A DNA stretch of 64,000 nucleotides. It comes from Herbidospora yilanensis (GTDB taxonomy: Bacteria; Actinomycetota; Actinomycetes; Streptosporangiales; Streptosporangiaceae). The stretch spans positions 116,248-180,247 of the forward strand of contig NZ_BBXE01000028.1 of the NCBI RefSeq assembly GCF_001570565.1, in the 5' to 3' direction. The notes under the pieces were generated by a model. That model saw only the letters and a list, made by a program, of their open reading frames with translations, made no database searches and was not told the origin of the DNA. Below, in pieces: positions 8,610 to 16,970 of this stretch. Each line of letters opens with the position of its first letter. Position 1 is the first letter of the stretch. The position numbers and the translations under genes were made by a program.

Positions 8610-9077
8610 GTGACGCCGCAGAGTGACGAGGACGAGGTCTGGCGTCAAATCGTCGCCTCATTCAACGAGAGCGCCGGAGACGATCCGGCCGACCGGCCAT
8701 GGCCCGACCGGGAGAACGTCCCGGAGGGCGAGGAGCCTGCGCCCAAGCCCGCGGAGCTCGACGAGCTCGATGAGCTCGACGACGAGGCCCGCGAGGAGCC
8801 GCGCGAGGAACCGTCCGAGGCCGACGACCACGACCACTACATCCCGCCGCCTCCGCCGCCCCTGCCGAAGGCCGACCTGGTGACCCGGGTGGCCTGGACG
8901 GCCCTGTTCGGCGGGCCCGCCTACCTGCTGCTGGCCGCGATGCTGAAGCTCCCGATGGATCCGTGGATCGTGTTCGCGGCGGTGGCCTCGTTCATCGGCG
9001 GCTTCGTGGCCCTGGTCGTCCGCATGGGCGACGGCCCCCCGAACGACTCGGGCTGGGACGACGGGGCCGTGATCTGA
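8610..9077 (+). CDS. Small membrane protein with acidic/proline-rich N-terminus
   Basis: 155 residues from a GTG start. Residues 1-90 are acidic with ELDELDELDDE-type repeats, ending in a polyproline run (YIPPPPPPLPK). Two transmembrane helices follow (about 95-115 and 120-140), then a short polar tail with GWDDGAVI. The pattern is common among conserved actinobacterial membrane proteins annotated only as hypothetical. It sits 12 bases after the hydrolase gene, suggesting one transcript. Function unknown. Confidence 0.75.
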   Translation: MTPQSDEDEVWRQIVASFNESAGDDPADRPWPDRENVPEGEEPAPKPAELDELDELDDEAREEPREEPSEADDHDHYIPPPPPPLPKADLVTRVAWTALFGGPAYLLLAAMLKLPMDPWIVFAAVASFIGGFVALVVRMGDGPPNDSGWDDGAVI

Positions 9078-9088
9078 GCTCGGGCGTC

Positions 9089-10225
9089 CTAACGGACGGG
9101 TGAGCCGGGCACCGGGCCGAAGGTCTCGACCAGGTCGCTGTAATGGTCGTCGGCGAGCACGTGGCCGACGGCCATCGTCACGTCGTCGGCCCGCACGACC
9201 GCCTGGAGCCGCACCGACCGGTCGCCGGTGCCGGCCTCGCCGCGCAGCGGCTTCCACTTCTTGTCGGTGTAGCGGAGCAGGAAGGCCTCGCCGGGGCGTT
9301 CGGCGTCGTAGCCCGACGCCCAGTAACCGCCCTTGCCGTCGCCGGTCACGCCGTAGAGTTCGGCGTCGCCGTCGGGCAGGGTCTCGCGGTGCCACTTCCG
9401 GCCGTCCCAGCGCAGGATCAGCGGGAGGGTGGTGCCGTCTTCGGTGAACACGCCGCCGACCGCGACGGCGCGCCTGGCGCTGGTGATATAGACGTCGCGC
9501 AGGTAGCCGCCCTCGATGCCGGGCAGGCTCACCGGCTTCCAGGACCCGCCCGACAGCCGCATGATCAGCGGCTCGTCGCCATTGTTGCCGACGGCCCAGC
9601 CGTCCTTGCCGCGCAGCGCGACGCCGTGGAGGACCCCGTCGGGGCCTTCGTGCACCTTCCACGCGGGCCCGCTCGTCACCACGAGCACCCGCCCGCCGCG
9701 GCTGCCGACGATCACCGCCCGGCCGGGTTCCGCCGCCACCGCACGCAGCCAGTCGCCCGCCCTGACCTGCGGAACCACGACGCGGTCGATGCCGCTGCCG
9801 CCGCCCCGCCCGACATAGGGCACCCCGTCGTGGCCGTCGCCGACCACCCACACCTCGTTGTCGGAGGCCGCGCTGACCGAGCGCAGCGGCCCGGCCCCGG
9901 TGGCGTCGCCCCGCGTGGGCACCTCGGTCCAGGAGGCGCCGTTCCAGCGGGTGACGATGCCGCGGTTGCGCCAGACGTCCCACAACCCGGTCTGCCCGAC
10001 GGCCCAGACGGCCGTGCCGGACACCCCGCTGACGTCGGCGAGCGCGGCGTCCCGGCCGAGGCGCGCCGACGACGCCTGCCGCACGACCTCTTCGGGAACG
10101 GTCGCGGACCAGGCGGAGGCGGTGGACACGTGCGCGAGCGATGGTGCGAGCGGGAGCTGGCCGGCCAGCAGACCGGCGAGGAACACACACAACGGCACCG
10201 CACACCGCATCAAGCGGCGGGGCAT
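9089..10225 (-). CDS. Secreted beta-propeller-like repeat protein
   Basis: 378 residues from an ATG at 10225 (a TTG two codons upstream is also possible). The N-terminus is a signal peptide: basic RR, a hydrophobic core VPLCVFLAGLLAG, and a probable cleavage site near residue 38. The rest is repeats with the rhythm WAVG...xLIxRW.G..W, for example VWAVGQTGLWDVW, GWAVGNNGDEPLIMR and LILRWDGRKWHRE, as in beta-propeller or Kelch-like exported proteins. No catalytic signature. Likely a secreted binding protein of unknown ligand. Convergent with the preceding membrane-protein gene. Confidence 0.78.
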   Translation of the reverse strand: MPRRLMRCAVPLCVFLAGLLAGQLPLAPSLAHVSTASAWSATVPEEVVRQASSARLGRDAALADVSGVSGTAVWAVGQTGLWDVWRNRGIVTRWNGASWTEVPTRGDATGAGPLRSVSAASDNEVWVVGDGHDGVPYVGRGGGSGIDRVVVPQVRAGDWLRAVAAEPGRAVIVGSRGGRVLVVTSGPAWKVHEGPDGVLHGVALRGKDGWAVGNNGDEPLIMRLSGGSWKPVSLPGIEGGYLRDVYITSARRAVAVGGVFTEDGTTLPLILRWDGRKWHRETLPDGDAELYGVTGDGKGGYWASGYDAERPGEAFLLRYTDKKWKPLRGEAGTGDRSVRLQAVVRADDVTMAVGHVLADDHYSDLVETFGPVPGSPVR

Positions 10226-10759
10226 GAACAAATCGTACGGGGACGCACGGCCCCCGCGGGCGATAGGACGGAATTCCCCCAGTCAAGACCACCCCCGAGG
10301 GCCCCCATCCACCCCTAGATCGCCAACCCCAAACCCCAGAACAACCCAGGTCAGGGGAAGGACTCAGGCAATCGCGAGACAGCGGGGGCACGGAGGTCCC
10401 GTCGGCCGGCGCTCAGCGGGCGGGGAAACCCGGCGGGCTCCCGCTTCGCATCGCCCGACGCGACGGCGGATGGATTCGCCATTCCGTCCGATGACTCCGG
10501 CGAACACGGGCCGGGACGGAGAATACGGCCCGAACGAGCGGCGAACCCCGGTGGCCTTGATGACATTCTTCTCTGTCGCATAAACGACAAAGTCCGACAT
10601 TAGAGGACCACCCGGTCCGGCATTCGGGGCTTATCCGACTCCACCCAGCTCACAGCCCGTTGCCCGGAATTAGCGAAATTCTCACAGAATCCGAATCGCA
10701 AACCCGCAGTCGAATGGGATCGGTCATCCCCGCCTTATTCGTGTCACTACCATTTACTC
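10226..10759. other. Intergenic region, no convincing gene
   Basis: 534 bases between the propeller gene start and the next plus-strand gene. About 10600-10760 is less GC-rich than its surroundings, with TTATTC and TTTACT stretches, and probably holds the promoter of the downstream gene. A minus-strand open frame of 78 codons (10364-10600) has weak codon bias and no clear ribosome binding site, so I do not call it. No hairpin terminator or RNA structure was recognised. Confidence 0.5.
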
Positions 10760-11449
10760 GTGCTCCCTGCGAAATATCCGACAAAAGCCGTCTTTGTTGA
10801 CCAGAGCGGCCGCCGCCGCCGGTTGATGACGATGGTGTCGATCGGATCGGGCGTCCCGCTCGTGGCGCTGCTCGCGATCGTGATCGGCGGCCTGTTCTCC
10901 GACACGACGCTCTCGGTGCACGGCTGGCCGGGTGACCGGCGGGGCGGGCCGGCCGACATGACCACCCCCGGTCCGACCCGGGAGGCCCGGCCGAAGCAGC
11001 CGGCGCCCTCGACGACCCGCCCGGCGAACCGCCCCGCGTTCAGCACCGTTCGCCCGGTCTCGCCGTCGGCGAGCCCGGGGCCCTCGATCCGCCCCCGGGC
11101 CTCACGCGGCCCGGTCCCGCGCCGCCGGCCGGAGCCGGCTCCCGGCTCCCCCAGCGGTCCGGCGCCCGACCTCACCACCGCCCCCACCGCAGTCCCCTCG
11201 GGCAGCCCGCCGAACGCCTCCCCCAGCGACCCGACCACCGGCCCGACCGCACAGCCCACGAACGACGTGACGAGCCGACCCACCAGCGGCTCCACCGCCG
11301 GTGGCGCCGCACAGCTCACGACCGGGGGCGAGCCGCTCGGCCGGGACGCGAGGGCGGCGGGACACGGCCGCGACCACATGACGACCCCGGACCATGACCA
11401 GCCATCGACCTGGACACGAGGGCGGCCCGACACGGCCGCGACCACATGA
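10760..11449 (+). CDS. Membrane-anchored Pro/Thr/Ser-rich protein
   Basis: 229 residues from a GTG. Residues 1-25 carry the FVDQSGRRRRL motif often seen just before the anchor helix of actinobacterial cell-surface glycosyltransferase partners. A transmembrane helix follows (about 28-48), then a long extracytoplasmic tail rich in Pro, Thr, Ser and Arg with no fold. The last 29 codons lie in a 68-bp tandem repeat; because 68 is not a multiple of three, the second copy is read in another frame and supplies the stop. It precedes the NodB/GT2 gene and probably works with it at the membrane. No ribosome binding site is evident at the GTG. Confidence 0.6.
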   Translation: MLPAKYPTKAVFVDQSGRRRRLMTMVSIGSGVPLVALLAIVIGGLFSDTTLSVHGWPGDRRGGPADMTTPGPTREARPKQPAPSTTRPANRPAFSTVRPVSPSASPGPSIRPRASRGPVPRRRPEPAPGSPSGPAPDLTTAPTAVPSGSPPNASPSDPTTGPTAQPTNDVTSRPTSGSTAGGAAQLTTGGEPLGRDARAAGHGRDHMTTPDHDQPSTWTRGRPDTAATT

Positions 11450-11540
11450 CGACCCCGGACCATGACCAGCCATCGACCTGGATACCACGGCATGCCCGAC
11501 ACCGCCGCCACTACATGACGACCCCCGACCGTGATCGGCC
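11361..11540 (+). repeat. 68-bp tandem repeat, about 2.6 copies
   Basis: Copy 1 is 11361-11428 and copy 2 is 11429-11496; they share the first 50 or so bases almost exactly (GACACGGCCGCGACCACATG onward). A diverged partial third copy begins near 11498. The array spans the 3' end of the membrane-anchored protein gene and the 5' flank of the NodB/GT2 gene. Each copy contains an ATGACGACCCC segment. Confidence 0.85.
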
Positions 11541-11546
11541 GGTCGG

Positions 11547-13823
11547 ATGACCTCGACCGGCTCCGGCCGCCCGCGCCCCTCCCGCCCCGGTCGAACCGCC
11601 GTCTCGTCCCCCGGCGGGATGAGACCGCCGCCCCGGGGCCGCTCGCCGCGCCGGCGACGCCCGCCGGCGACGGCGAGGAGCACGACGGCCGCCGGCGTGC
11701 CCTCCGGGCCCCGGGGGCACTGGTTCCTGTTCGCCGTCGGCCTGTTGCTGGTCGCCGCCGCGCTGACGCTCGACGGGTACGCCGCCAACGTCGTCGGTGA
11801 GACGCGGCCGGGCCCGCCCGGTGCCGGGCCGTCCTCCCCGGAGTCGGCCGAGGTGCGGCGCGGTGGTCCCGTCGTCAACGTCAGGGGTGGCCGGCCCGCC
11901 AGCGTGCGCCTGCCGGGCCGGACCGTCGCGCTGACGTTCAACGACGGCCCCGACCCCGTCTGGACCCCGCGGGTGCTCGACGTGCTCGCGAGACACGGCG
12001 CCAAGGCCACGTTCTTCGTGGTCGGCGCGAAGGTGGCGAAACACCCCGAGCTGACGCGGCGCATCGTCGCCGAAGGCCACGAACTGGGCAACCACACCTA
12101 TACGCACGCCGACCTGACGGCCGTGCCCGGTTGGCGGCTCCGGCTGGAGTCGTCGCTCACGCAGCGGGCCCTGGCGGGGGCGACCGGGCTGCACACGACG
12201 CTGACCCGCCCGCCCCACTCCCCGCCGACCTGGGGGATCACGGCTCTCCAATGGGCGAGCATGAAGGAGCTGGCGGCCGAGGGCCATCTCATCGTCCTGA
12301 CGGACCTCGACGCGAAGGACTGGAGTCTCCCGGGCACGGCCGAGATCGTGGTGTCGTCGCTGCCCGCGAAGGGCGAGGGCGCCGTCGTCACGATGCGCGA
12401 CTCCGGCGGCGACCGGCGGCAGACCGTCGAGGCCCTCGATCTCGTCCTGGAGAGGCTGACGGGCGAGGGCTACCGGGCCGTCACGGTGACCGGGGCGATC
12501 GGCATGCCGTCGGCGCACCGGCGGGCCGGTGGGGTCGACCGGTTCTTCGGCGCCGCGCTGAATCTGGCCCAGCGCGCCTCGGAGACCTTCACCGACGTGC
12601 TGCGATGGGCGCTGTTCACCGCCGGTGTGCTCACTCTGGGGCGGTTCGGCTTCTTCATCGTGCTCGCGGGGGTGCACGCGCACCGTACGCGAGGGGGAAC
12701 CAGGCGCGGGTGGTCCGGCCCGCCGCCGGTGACCGTGATCGTGCCCGCCTACAACGAGGCGGCGGGGATCCGGGCGACGGTCCGCTCACTGGTCGAGACC
12801 GGCTACCCGGGCGAGGTCGAGATCCTCGTCGTCGACGACGGTTCGACCGACGGCACCGCCGACCTGGCGGCGTCACTGGGCCTCCCCGGCGTACGGGTGA
12901 TCCGCCGGCCCAACGGCGGCAAGCCGGCCGCGCTCAACACCGGCATCGCGCAGGCCTCGCACGAGCTGCTCGTCATGGTGGACGCCGACACCGTCTTCGA
13001 ACGCGCCACGATCGGCCGCCTCGTCCGCCGGTTCGCCGACCCGGCGATCGGCGCGGTGAGCGGCAACACCAAGGTCGGCAACCGGCGTGGCGCGATCGGC
13101 CGCTGGCAGCACATCGAATACGTCATCGGCTTCAACCTCGACCGCCGCGCCTTCGAACTGCTCGGCTGCATGGCGACCGTGCCCGGCGCCATCGGGGCGT
13201 TCCGGCGTTCGGCGCTGGTGGCGCTGGGCGGGGTCAGCTCCGACACCCTGGCCGAGGACACCGACCTGACCATGGCGTTGTGCCGGGCCGGATGGCGCGT
13301 GGTCTACGAGGAGAACGCGGTCGCCTGGACCGAGGCGCCGGCCTCGCTCGGCGGGTTGTGGCAGCAGCGTTACCGCTGGTGCTACGGCACTCTGCAGGCG
13401 ATGTGGAAACACCGGCGCGCCGTCTTCGAGCGCGACCCGTTCGGCCGCCGCTGCCTCGGCTACCTGACCCTGTTCCACGTGCTGCTGCCGCTGCTGGCGC
13501 CGGTCGTCGACGTGATGGCGGTCTACGGCCTCGCCGTGGACGACCCCCTGCCGGTCGTGACGGCGTGGGCCGGCTTCGTCGTGGTGCAGGTGGCGATCGG
13601 CTGGTACGCCCTGCTCCTGGACGGCGAACGCGCCTCCGCGTTGTGGATCCTGCCGCTCCAGCAGTTCGTCTACCGCCAGCTCATGTGTCTGGTGGTCATC
13701 CAGTCGCTGGTGACGGCGCTGCTGGGCGTGCGGTTGCGCTGGCACGGCATCCGCCGGGAAGGCACCTTCACCGGCGACACCGGCGACACCGCCACCCGGT
13801 TCACGGAAGCCGCAGGTCGGTGA
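11547..13823 (+). CDS. NodB polysaccharide-deacetylase-like / family 2 glycosyltransferase fusion
   Basis: 758 residues. A basic N-terminus and one transmembrane helix (about 58-80) lead to a NodB domain (125-330), then a helix (about 350-375) and a GT2 glycosyltransferase (390-640) with VVDDGSTDGT, DAD, EDTDL and the processive QQRYRW signature, ending in membrane helices. The layout suggests synthesis and export of a beta-linked polysaccharide. The NodB metal ligands remain (Asp133, His183, His187), but the catalytic base position is Asn132 (TFNDGP, not TFDDGP) and the motif-5 acid position is Arg284 (MRDSGG, not xHDxGG), so deacetylation is doubtful. The 3' end overlaps the convergent EEP gene by 23 bases. 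Confidence 0.88.
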   Translation: MTSTGSGRPRPSRPGRTAVSSPGGMRPPPRGRSPRRRRPPATARSTTAAGVPSGPRGHWFLFAVGLLLVAAALTLDGYAANVVGETRPGPPGAGPSSPESAEVRRGGPVVNVRGGRPASVRLPGRTVALTFNDGPDPVWTPRVLDVLARHGAKATFFVVGAKVAKHPELTRRIVAEGHELGNHTYTHADLTAVPGWRLRLESSLTQRALAGATGLHTTLTRPPHSPPTWGITALQWASMKELAAEGHLIVLTDLDAKDWSLPGTAEIVVSSLPAKGEGAVVTMRDSGGDRRQTVEALDLVLERLTGEGYRAVTVTGAIGMPSAHRRAGGVDRFFGAALNLAQRASETFTDVLRWALFTAGVLTLGRFGFFIVLAGVHAHRTRGGTRRGWSGPPPVTVIVPAYNEAAGIRATVRSLVETGYPGEVEILVVDDGSTDGTADLAASLGLPGVRVIRRPNGGKPAALNTGIAQASHELLVMVDADTVFERATIGRLVRRFADPAIGAVSGNTKVGNRRGAIGRWQHIEYVIGFNLDRRAFELLGCMATVPGAIGAFRRSALVALGGVSSDTLAEDTDLTMALCRAGWRVVYEENAVAWTEAPASLGGLWQQRYRWCYGTLQAMWKHRRAVFERDPFGRRCLGYLTLFHVLLPLLAPVVDVMAVYGLAVDDPLPVVTAWAGFVVVQVAIGWYALLLDGERASALWILPLQQFVYRQLMCLVVIQSLVTALLGVRLRWHGIRREGTFTGDTGDTATRFTEAAGR

Positions 13824-14439
13824 CGACCGGCCGGTGGTCCGAGGCCACCGTGAGATCGGCCTCGTCCGCGCCCGCGACCCCCCGCGCCAGCGCCGCCACG
13901 CCACGCCCGGTGAAGATCGCGTCGATGCGCTTGCCCGCGAAGGTCGCCCCGTCGCCGCCCTCGTCGTACCGCGCGGCCAGATGTTTCCACGCCGCCGCCC
14001 CCGGCAGCTCGTTCAGGTCGCCGGCCAGGACCGGCACCGCGTCGAAGCGGGCCGCCACCGACTCGGCGCGGCGCACGATCTCCACGGCGTGCGCCAGCCG
14101 GGCGCCCGCGTGGAGGTCGAGGTGGAACGACACGGCGGCCAGCCGCAGGCCCTCCGCCTCGACCACGGCGACCGCGATCGACCGGCGTTCGAGGCCCGGG
14201 AACCAGCGCAGCCGGTGGTGCTCGGCGTGCACGAGCCGTACCCCCGGCCTGACCAGCACCGCCACCCCCGAGAAGCGGGAGTGGCAGGCCGTTTCCAGGC
14301 CGGTCAGCCGGGCGAAGGCGAACCCGAGGCCGCGTTCCTGCACGCACAACACGTCGGCGGCCAGCGCGCGCACCACCCGTGCCAGGGCGGTGCGGGAGTC
14401 GCGGAGGCCGTGGAGGTTGTAGGTGGCGACCCGGATCAG
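13801..14439 (-). CDS. Endonuclease/exonuclease/phosphatase (EEP) family protein
   Basis: 212 residues. The EEP fold is shown by VATYNLHGLRD at the N-terminus, VLCVQE (metal-binding Glu), LAGDLNELPG (Asp and Asn of the active site) and the C-terminal SDHRPV (catalytic Asp-His). The family covers nucleases, sphingomyelinase-like and phosphoinositide phosphatases; the substrate is not readable. The frame has no ATG, GTG or TTG at its 5' end. The family's usual first residues (M-I-R-V-A-T-Y-N) align with a CTG at 14439, which overlaps the glucokinase stop as CTGA, so I take CTG as the start, coupled to the upstream gene. Confidence 0.8.
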   Translation of the reverse strand: MIRVATYNLHGLRDSRTALARVVRALAADVLCVQERGLGFAFARLTGLETACHSRFSGVAVLVRPGVRLVHAEHHRLRWFPGLERRSIAVAVVEAEGLRLAAVSFHLDLHAGARLAHAVEIVRRAESVAARFDAVPVLAGDLNELPGAAAWKHLAARYDEGGDGATFAGKRIDAIFTGRGVAALARGVAGADEADLTVASDHRPVVTDLRLP

Positions 14440-15380
14440 GGCAGCCGGGCCAGGTCGGCCGCGCCGACCACGCCGGCGGAGGCGCCGAGTTCGGCCAGCC
14501 GCACCTCGGCGACGGGGCGGTGGCCCCGGCCGGTCAGGCGCTCGGCGAAGGACTCGCGGGCCTGGTCGAGCCATAGGTCGGCGGCGTTGGAGACGCCGCC
14601 GCCGAGGATGAAGCAGCCGGGGTCGAGGATGGACGCCAGGTCGGCCAGGCCCTGGCCGATCCAGCGGGCCATGTTGGCGAACGCGTCGAGGGCGACCGGG
14701 TCGCCGGCCCGGCCGGCGTCGGTGATCTCGCGGCCCTCGATGCTCTCGGGGGTGCCCCCGGCCAGCTTGAGCATCACCGCGGCCCGGTCGGGGTCGTCGG
14801 CGGCCATCCGCCGGGCGTCGCGGACCAGCGCGTTGCCGCTGGCGTACTGCTCCCAGCAGCCGAGGTTGCCGCAGCCGCACCGCACGCCGTCGGGCACCGT
14901 CTGCATGTGGCCGAGCTCGCCGCCCATCCCCCAGCGGCCCCGGTAGACGGAGCCGCCGAGGATGAGGCCGCCGCCGATGCCGGTGCCGACCGTGACGGCG
15001 ATCAGGTGGCTCTCGCCCCGGCCGGCGCCGAAGCGGAACTCGCCCCACGCCATCGCGTTGGCGTCGTTCTCGACCACGATGGGCAGGCCGGTCATCTCGG
15101 TGAGCTTGCGCTGGAGGGGCTCCTCGCGCCAGGCGAGGTTGGGGGCGAACCGGACGACGCTGCGGGTCTCGTCGATGAAGCCGGCGGCGCCGACGCCGAC
15201 GGCCTCGACCTCGTACGAGTCGGCCAGCTCCTTGATCGCCTCGGCCACGGTCTCGGCGACCTTGGCGGGGTTGTCGGCCGGAGTCGGTTTCAGGAGACTT
15301 TCGACGATCAGGCCGTGGGCGTCGACCACGCCCGCGGCGACCTTGGTGCCGCCGATGTCGATGCCGATGGTCAGCGCCAT
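14436..15380 (-). CDS. glkA: ROK-family glucokinase
   Basis: 314 residues, standard length. Phosphorylates glucose with ATP to glucose-6-phosphate, and in streptomycetes the orthologue also mediates carbon catabolite repression. Seen: phosphate-binding GIDIGGTK near the N-terminus, the sugar-binding ENDANAMAWGE, GTGIGGG, the ELGH glutamate, and the ROK zinc site CGCGNLGC followed by WE. It lies downstream of the DUF5304-like gene and is the second-last gene of a minus-strand cluster. Its stop overlaps the EEP gene's CTG start. Confidence 0.93.
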   Translation of the reverse strand: MALTIGIDIGGTKVAAGVVDAHGLIVESLLKPTPADNPAKVAETVAEAIKELADSYEVEAVGVGAAGFIDETRSVVRFAPNLAWREEPLQRKLTEMTGLPIVVENDANAMAWGEFRFGAGRGESHLIAVTVGTGIGGGLILGGSVYRGRWGMGGELGHMQTVPDGVRCGCGNLGCWEQYASGNALVRDARRMAADDPDRAAVMLKLAGGTPESIEGREITDAGRAGDPVALDAFANMARWIGQGLADLASILDPGCFILGGGVSNAADLWLDQARESFAERLTGRGHRPVAEVRLAELGASAGVVGAADLARLP

Positions 15381-15399
15381 GTCGTCTCTCCCGTCAGGC

Positions 15400-15825
15400 T
15401 CAGCCCAGATCGATGTGCTCTACCTTCGAGTCACCCGCCGGGTCGGCCGGCCCGCGTGGAGACGCCGGGCGCTGCAGGGAGTCGACCGCCTGCCGGAAGG
15501 CCGCGAGCAACTCGCTTCCCGCCGCCATCAGATGGTCGCTCACGTCGCCGCCGGCGTCCCGGCGGGCCGCGATCACCCGGCAAACCGGGCAAGCCCGGCA
15601 GATGTACTCCTCGTGATCATGCCCTGAAACCGCCTCGCTCCACACATCCTGAGGGGCGGAAGTCGTGCGGGGGCGCTGGGTGGTGCCGGTCACCCCGGAG
15701 AAGGCGCCCTTCACGAAGCCCTTGCCGAGCTCCCGGCCGACCCGCTGCTGCAACGCGTCGAGCAGCTTCAACGCCTCGTCGGCGGCCGAGCCGAAGGGGT
15801 CGGGACGTTCGTTGCTTTCCGTCAT
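15400..15825 (-). CDS. DUF5304-like protein encoded upstream of glucokinase
   Basis: 141 residues, no signal peptide. The N-terminal half is helical (SAADEALKLLDALQQRVGREL). The C-terminal half has a CRACPVC cysteine cluster within EEYICRACPVCRVIAA, then SDHLMAAGSELLAAFRQAVDS and a VEHIDLG terminus. This architecture matches a conserved actinobacterial family (DUF5304) whose Streptomyces member is encoded directly upstream of glkA and has been linked to glucose-kinase expression; that link is from memory and only inferred here. The start overlaps the stop of the ArsA-like gene (ATGA, 15822-15825). Confidence 0.78.
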   Translation of the reverse strand: MTESNERPDPFGSAADEALKLLDALQQRVGRELGKGFVKGAFSGVTGTTQRPRTTSAPQDVWSEAVSGHDHEEYICRACPVCRVIAARRDAGGDVSDHLMAAGSELLAAFRQAVDSLQRPASPRGPADPAGDSKVEHIDLG

Positions 15826-16970
15826 ATCTCGAACCGTACCCGGAGTCGGCCATCGCGGAGCGCCGCCTGGGCGACCTCTCGCCGGGCCAGTGCGGCCGGC
15901 AGCGCGATGACCCGGCGGTAGGGCCCGGCGGTGATGATCAGTTCGTCGGCCTTGCGGGCCAGGTCGATGTCGTTCTTGCCCGCCAGGGGCAGCGAGAGCA
16001 CCACCTCGTCGGCGGTGAAGCGCAGCGGCGGCTCGCCCGTGACCGGGCCGAACGCGTCGGCCGTGCCGTAGAGCTCCTCGGCGACGGCGGCCAGCGCCTC
16101 GACGCCGACCGGTTCCTCGGGGAGGTAGGGCACCCGCAGGATGGGCAGCGGCTCGAACGACGCGCGCACCGTCTCCATCTGGCGGGCCTGCGCCTCGACC
16201 CATCGGGCCCGCCACGGGTCGGCTCCCCCTTCGGGGAAGACCCGGTTGGCGACGACGGCGTCGACGCGATATCCGTACAGGGAAAGGGAGGTGAGGGTGC
16301 GCCGGGCCTCGGCGACCACCACCGCCTCGGGCGTGAGCACCAGCCGCACCGACGCGTCGTCGCCGGTCAGCAGGGCGCGCACCTCCATCAGGCCCTTGTG
16401 GAGCCGCTCCCCGGCATTGATCACACCCTCTCCGGGGGCGCTGATCTTGGCGACGGCGCGGATCACGGGGGCCGCGGCGCGCATCACCCGGCGGCCGATC
16501 GGCAGCAGCCGGGTCACGTGCCAGTCGAGCGCCTCGGGCAGCGCCAGCAGGCGCAGGGTCTCGGCGGTGGGCGCGCAGTCGACCACGACGACGTCCCAGC
16601 GGCCGGTGCGGGCCTGCTCACGCAGCTCCAGCAGCGCGATGATCTCTTCCGCGCCGGGCAGCACGGTCACCTCTTCGGAGGTGATGGCGTCGAGGCCGAG
16701 CTCGCTGAACAGGCCGCGTGCGTATTCCTGCAGGTCGCCCCAGTGGCGTTCCATCGCCTTCTGGGTGTCGACCTGCTGCAGGTAGAGACCGCGGGTCACC
16801 TCGGCGGGCTCGCCCGACGGGTCGGCCGCGAGCGCGTCGGCCAGCGAGTGGGCGGTGTCGGTCGAGACGACGAGGGTCTTGAGCCCGCGCCGGGCGGCCA
16901 GCGTCGCGGTGGCCGCGGCCGCCGTCGTCTTGCCGACGCCGCCCTTCCCCGTGAAGAGGAGCGTTCTCAT
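15822..16970 (-). CDS. ArsA/GET3-like ATPase
   Basis: 382 residues. Deviant Walker A GKGGVGKTT at residues 8-16, then STDTAHSLADAL (switch I) and VVVDCAPTAETLRLL (switch II/Walker B), the hallmarks of the ArsA/GET3 branch of SIMIBI ATPases. No arsenite-binding cysteine set is apparent and no ars genes are near, so an arsenite pump role is unlikely; a targeting or maturation ATPase is more likely. It overlaps the SRPBCC gene upstream (ATGA, 16967-16970) and the DUF5304-like gene downstream by four bases each, so the three are translationally coupled. Confidence 0.88.
   Translation of the reverse strand: MRTLLFTGKGGVGKTTAAAATATLAARRGLKTLVVSTDTAHSLADALAADPSGEPAEVTRGLYLQQVDTQKAMERHWGDLQEYARGLFSELGLDAITSEEVTVLPGAEEIIALLELREQARTGRWDVVVVDCAPTAETLRLLALPEALDWHVTRLLPIGRRVMRAAAPVIRAVAKISAPGEGVINAGERLHKGLMEVRALLTGDDASVRLVLTPEAVVVAEARRTLTSLSLYGYRVDAVVANRVFPEGGADPWRARWVEAQARQMETVRASFEPLPILRVPYLPEEPVGVEALAAVAEELYGTADAFGPVTGEPPLRFTADEVVLSLPLAGKNDIDLARKADELIITAGPYRRVIALPAALARREVAQAALRDGRLRVRFEI

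Noticed and set aside
10364..10600. Possible 78-codon minus-strand gene
   Set aside because: Weak codon bias, no convincing ribosome binding site and no family; overlaps another frame (10351-10590). Left as intergenic.
10747..11511. Minus-strand frames with repeated GRWLVMVRGRHVVAAVS peptides
   Set aside because: The peptide repetition is only the translation of the 68-bp DNA repeat on the wrong strand.
11361..11540. CRISPR-like array
   Set aside because: Copies are directly joined with no spacers and the unit is 68 bp; this is a simple tandem repeat.
15822..16970. Arsenite-efflux ATPase (arsA)
   Set aside because: No metalloid-binding cysteines recognised and no ars genes around; kept as ArsA/GET3-like ATPase only.
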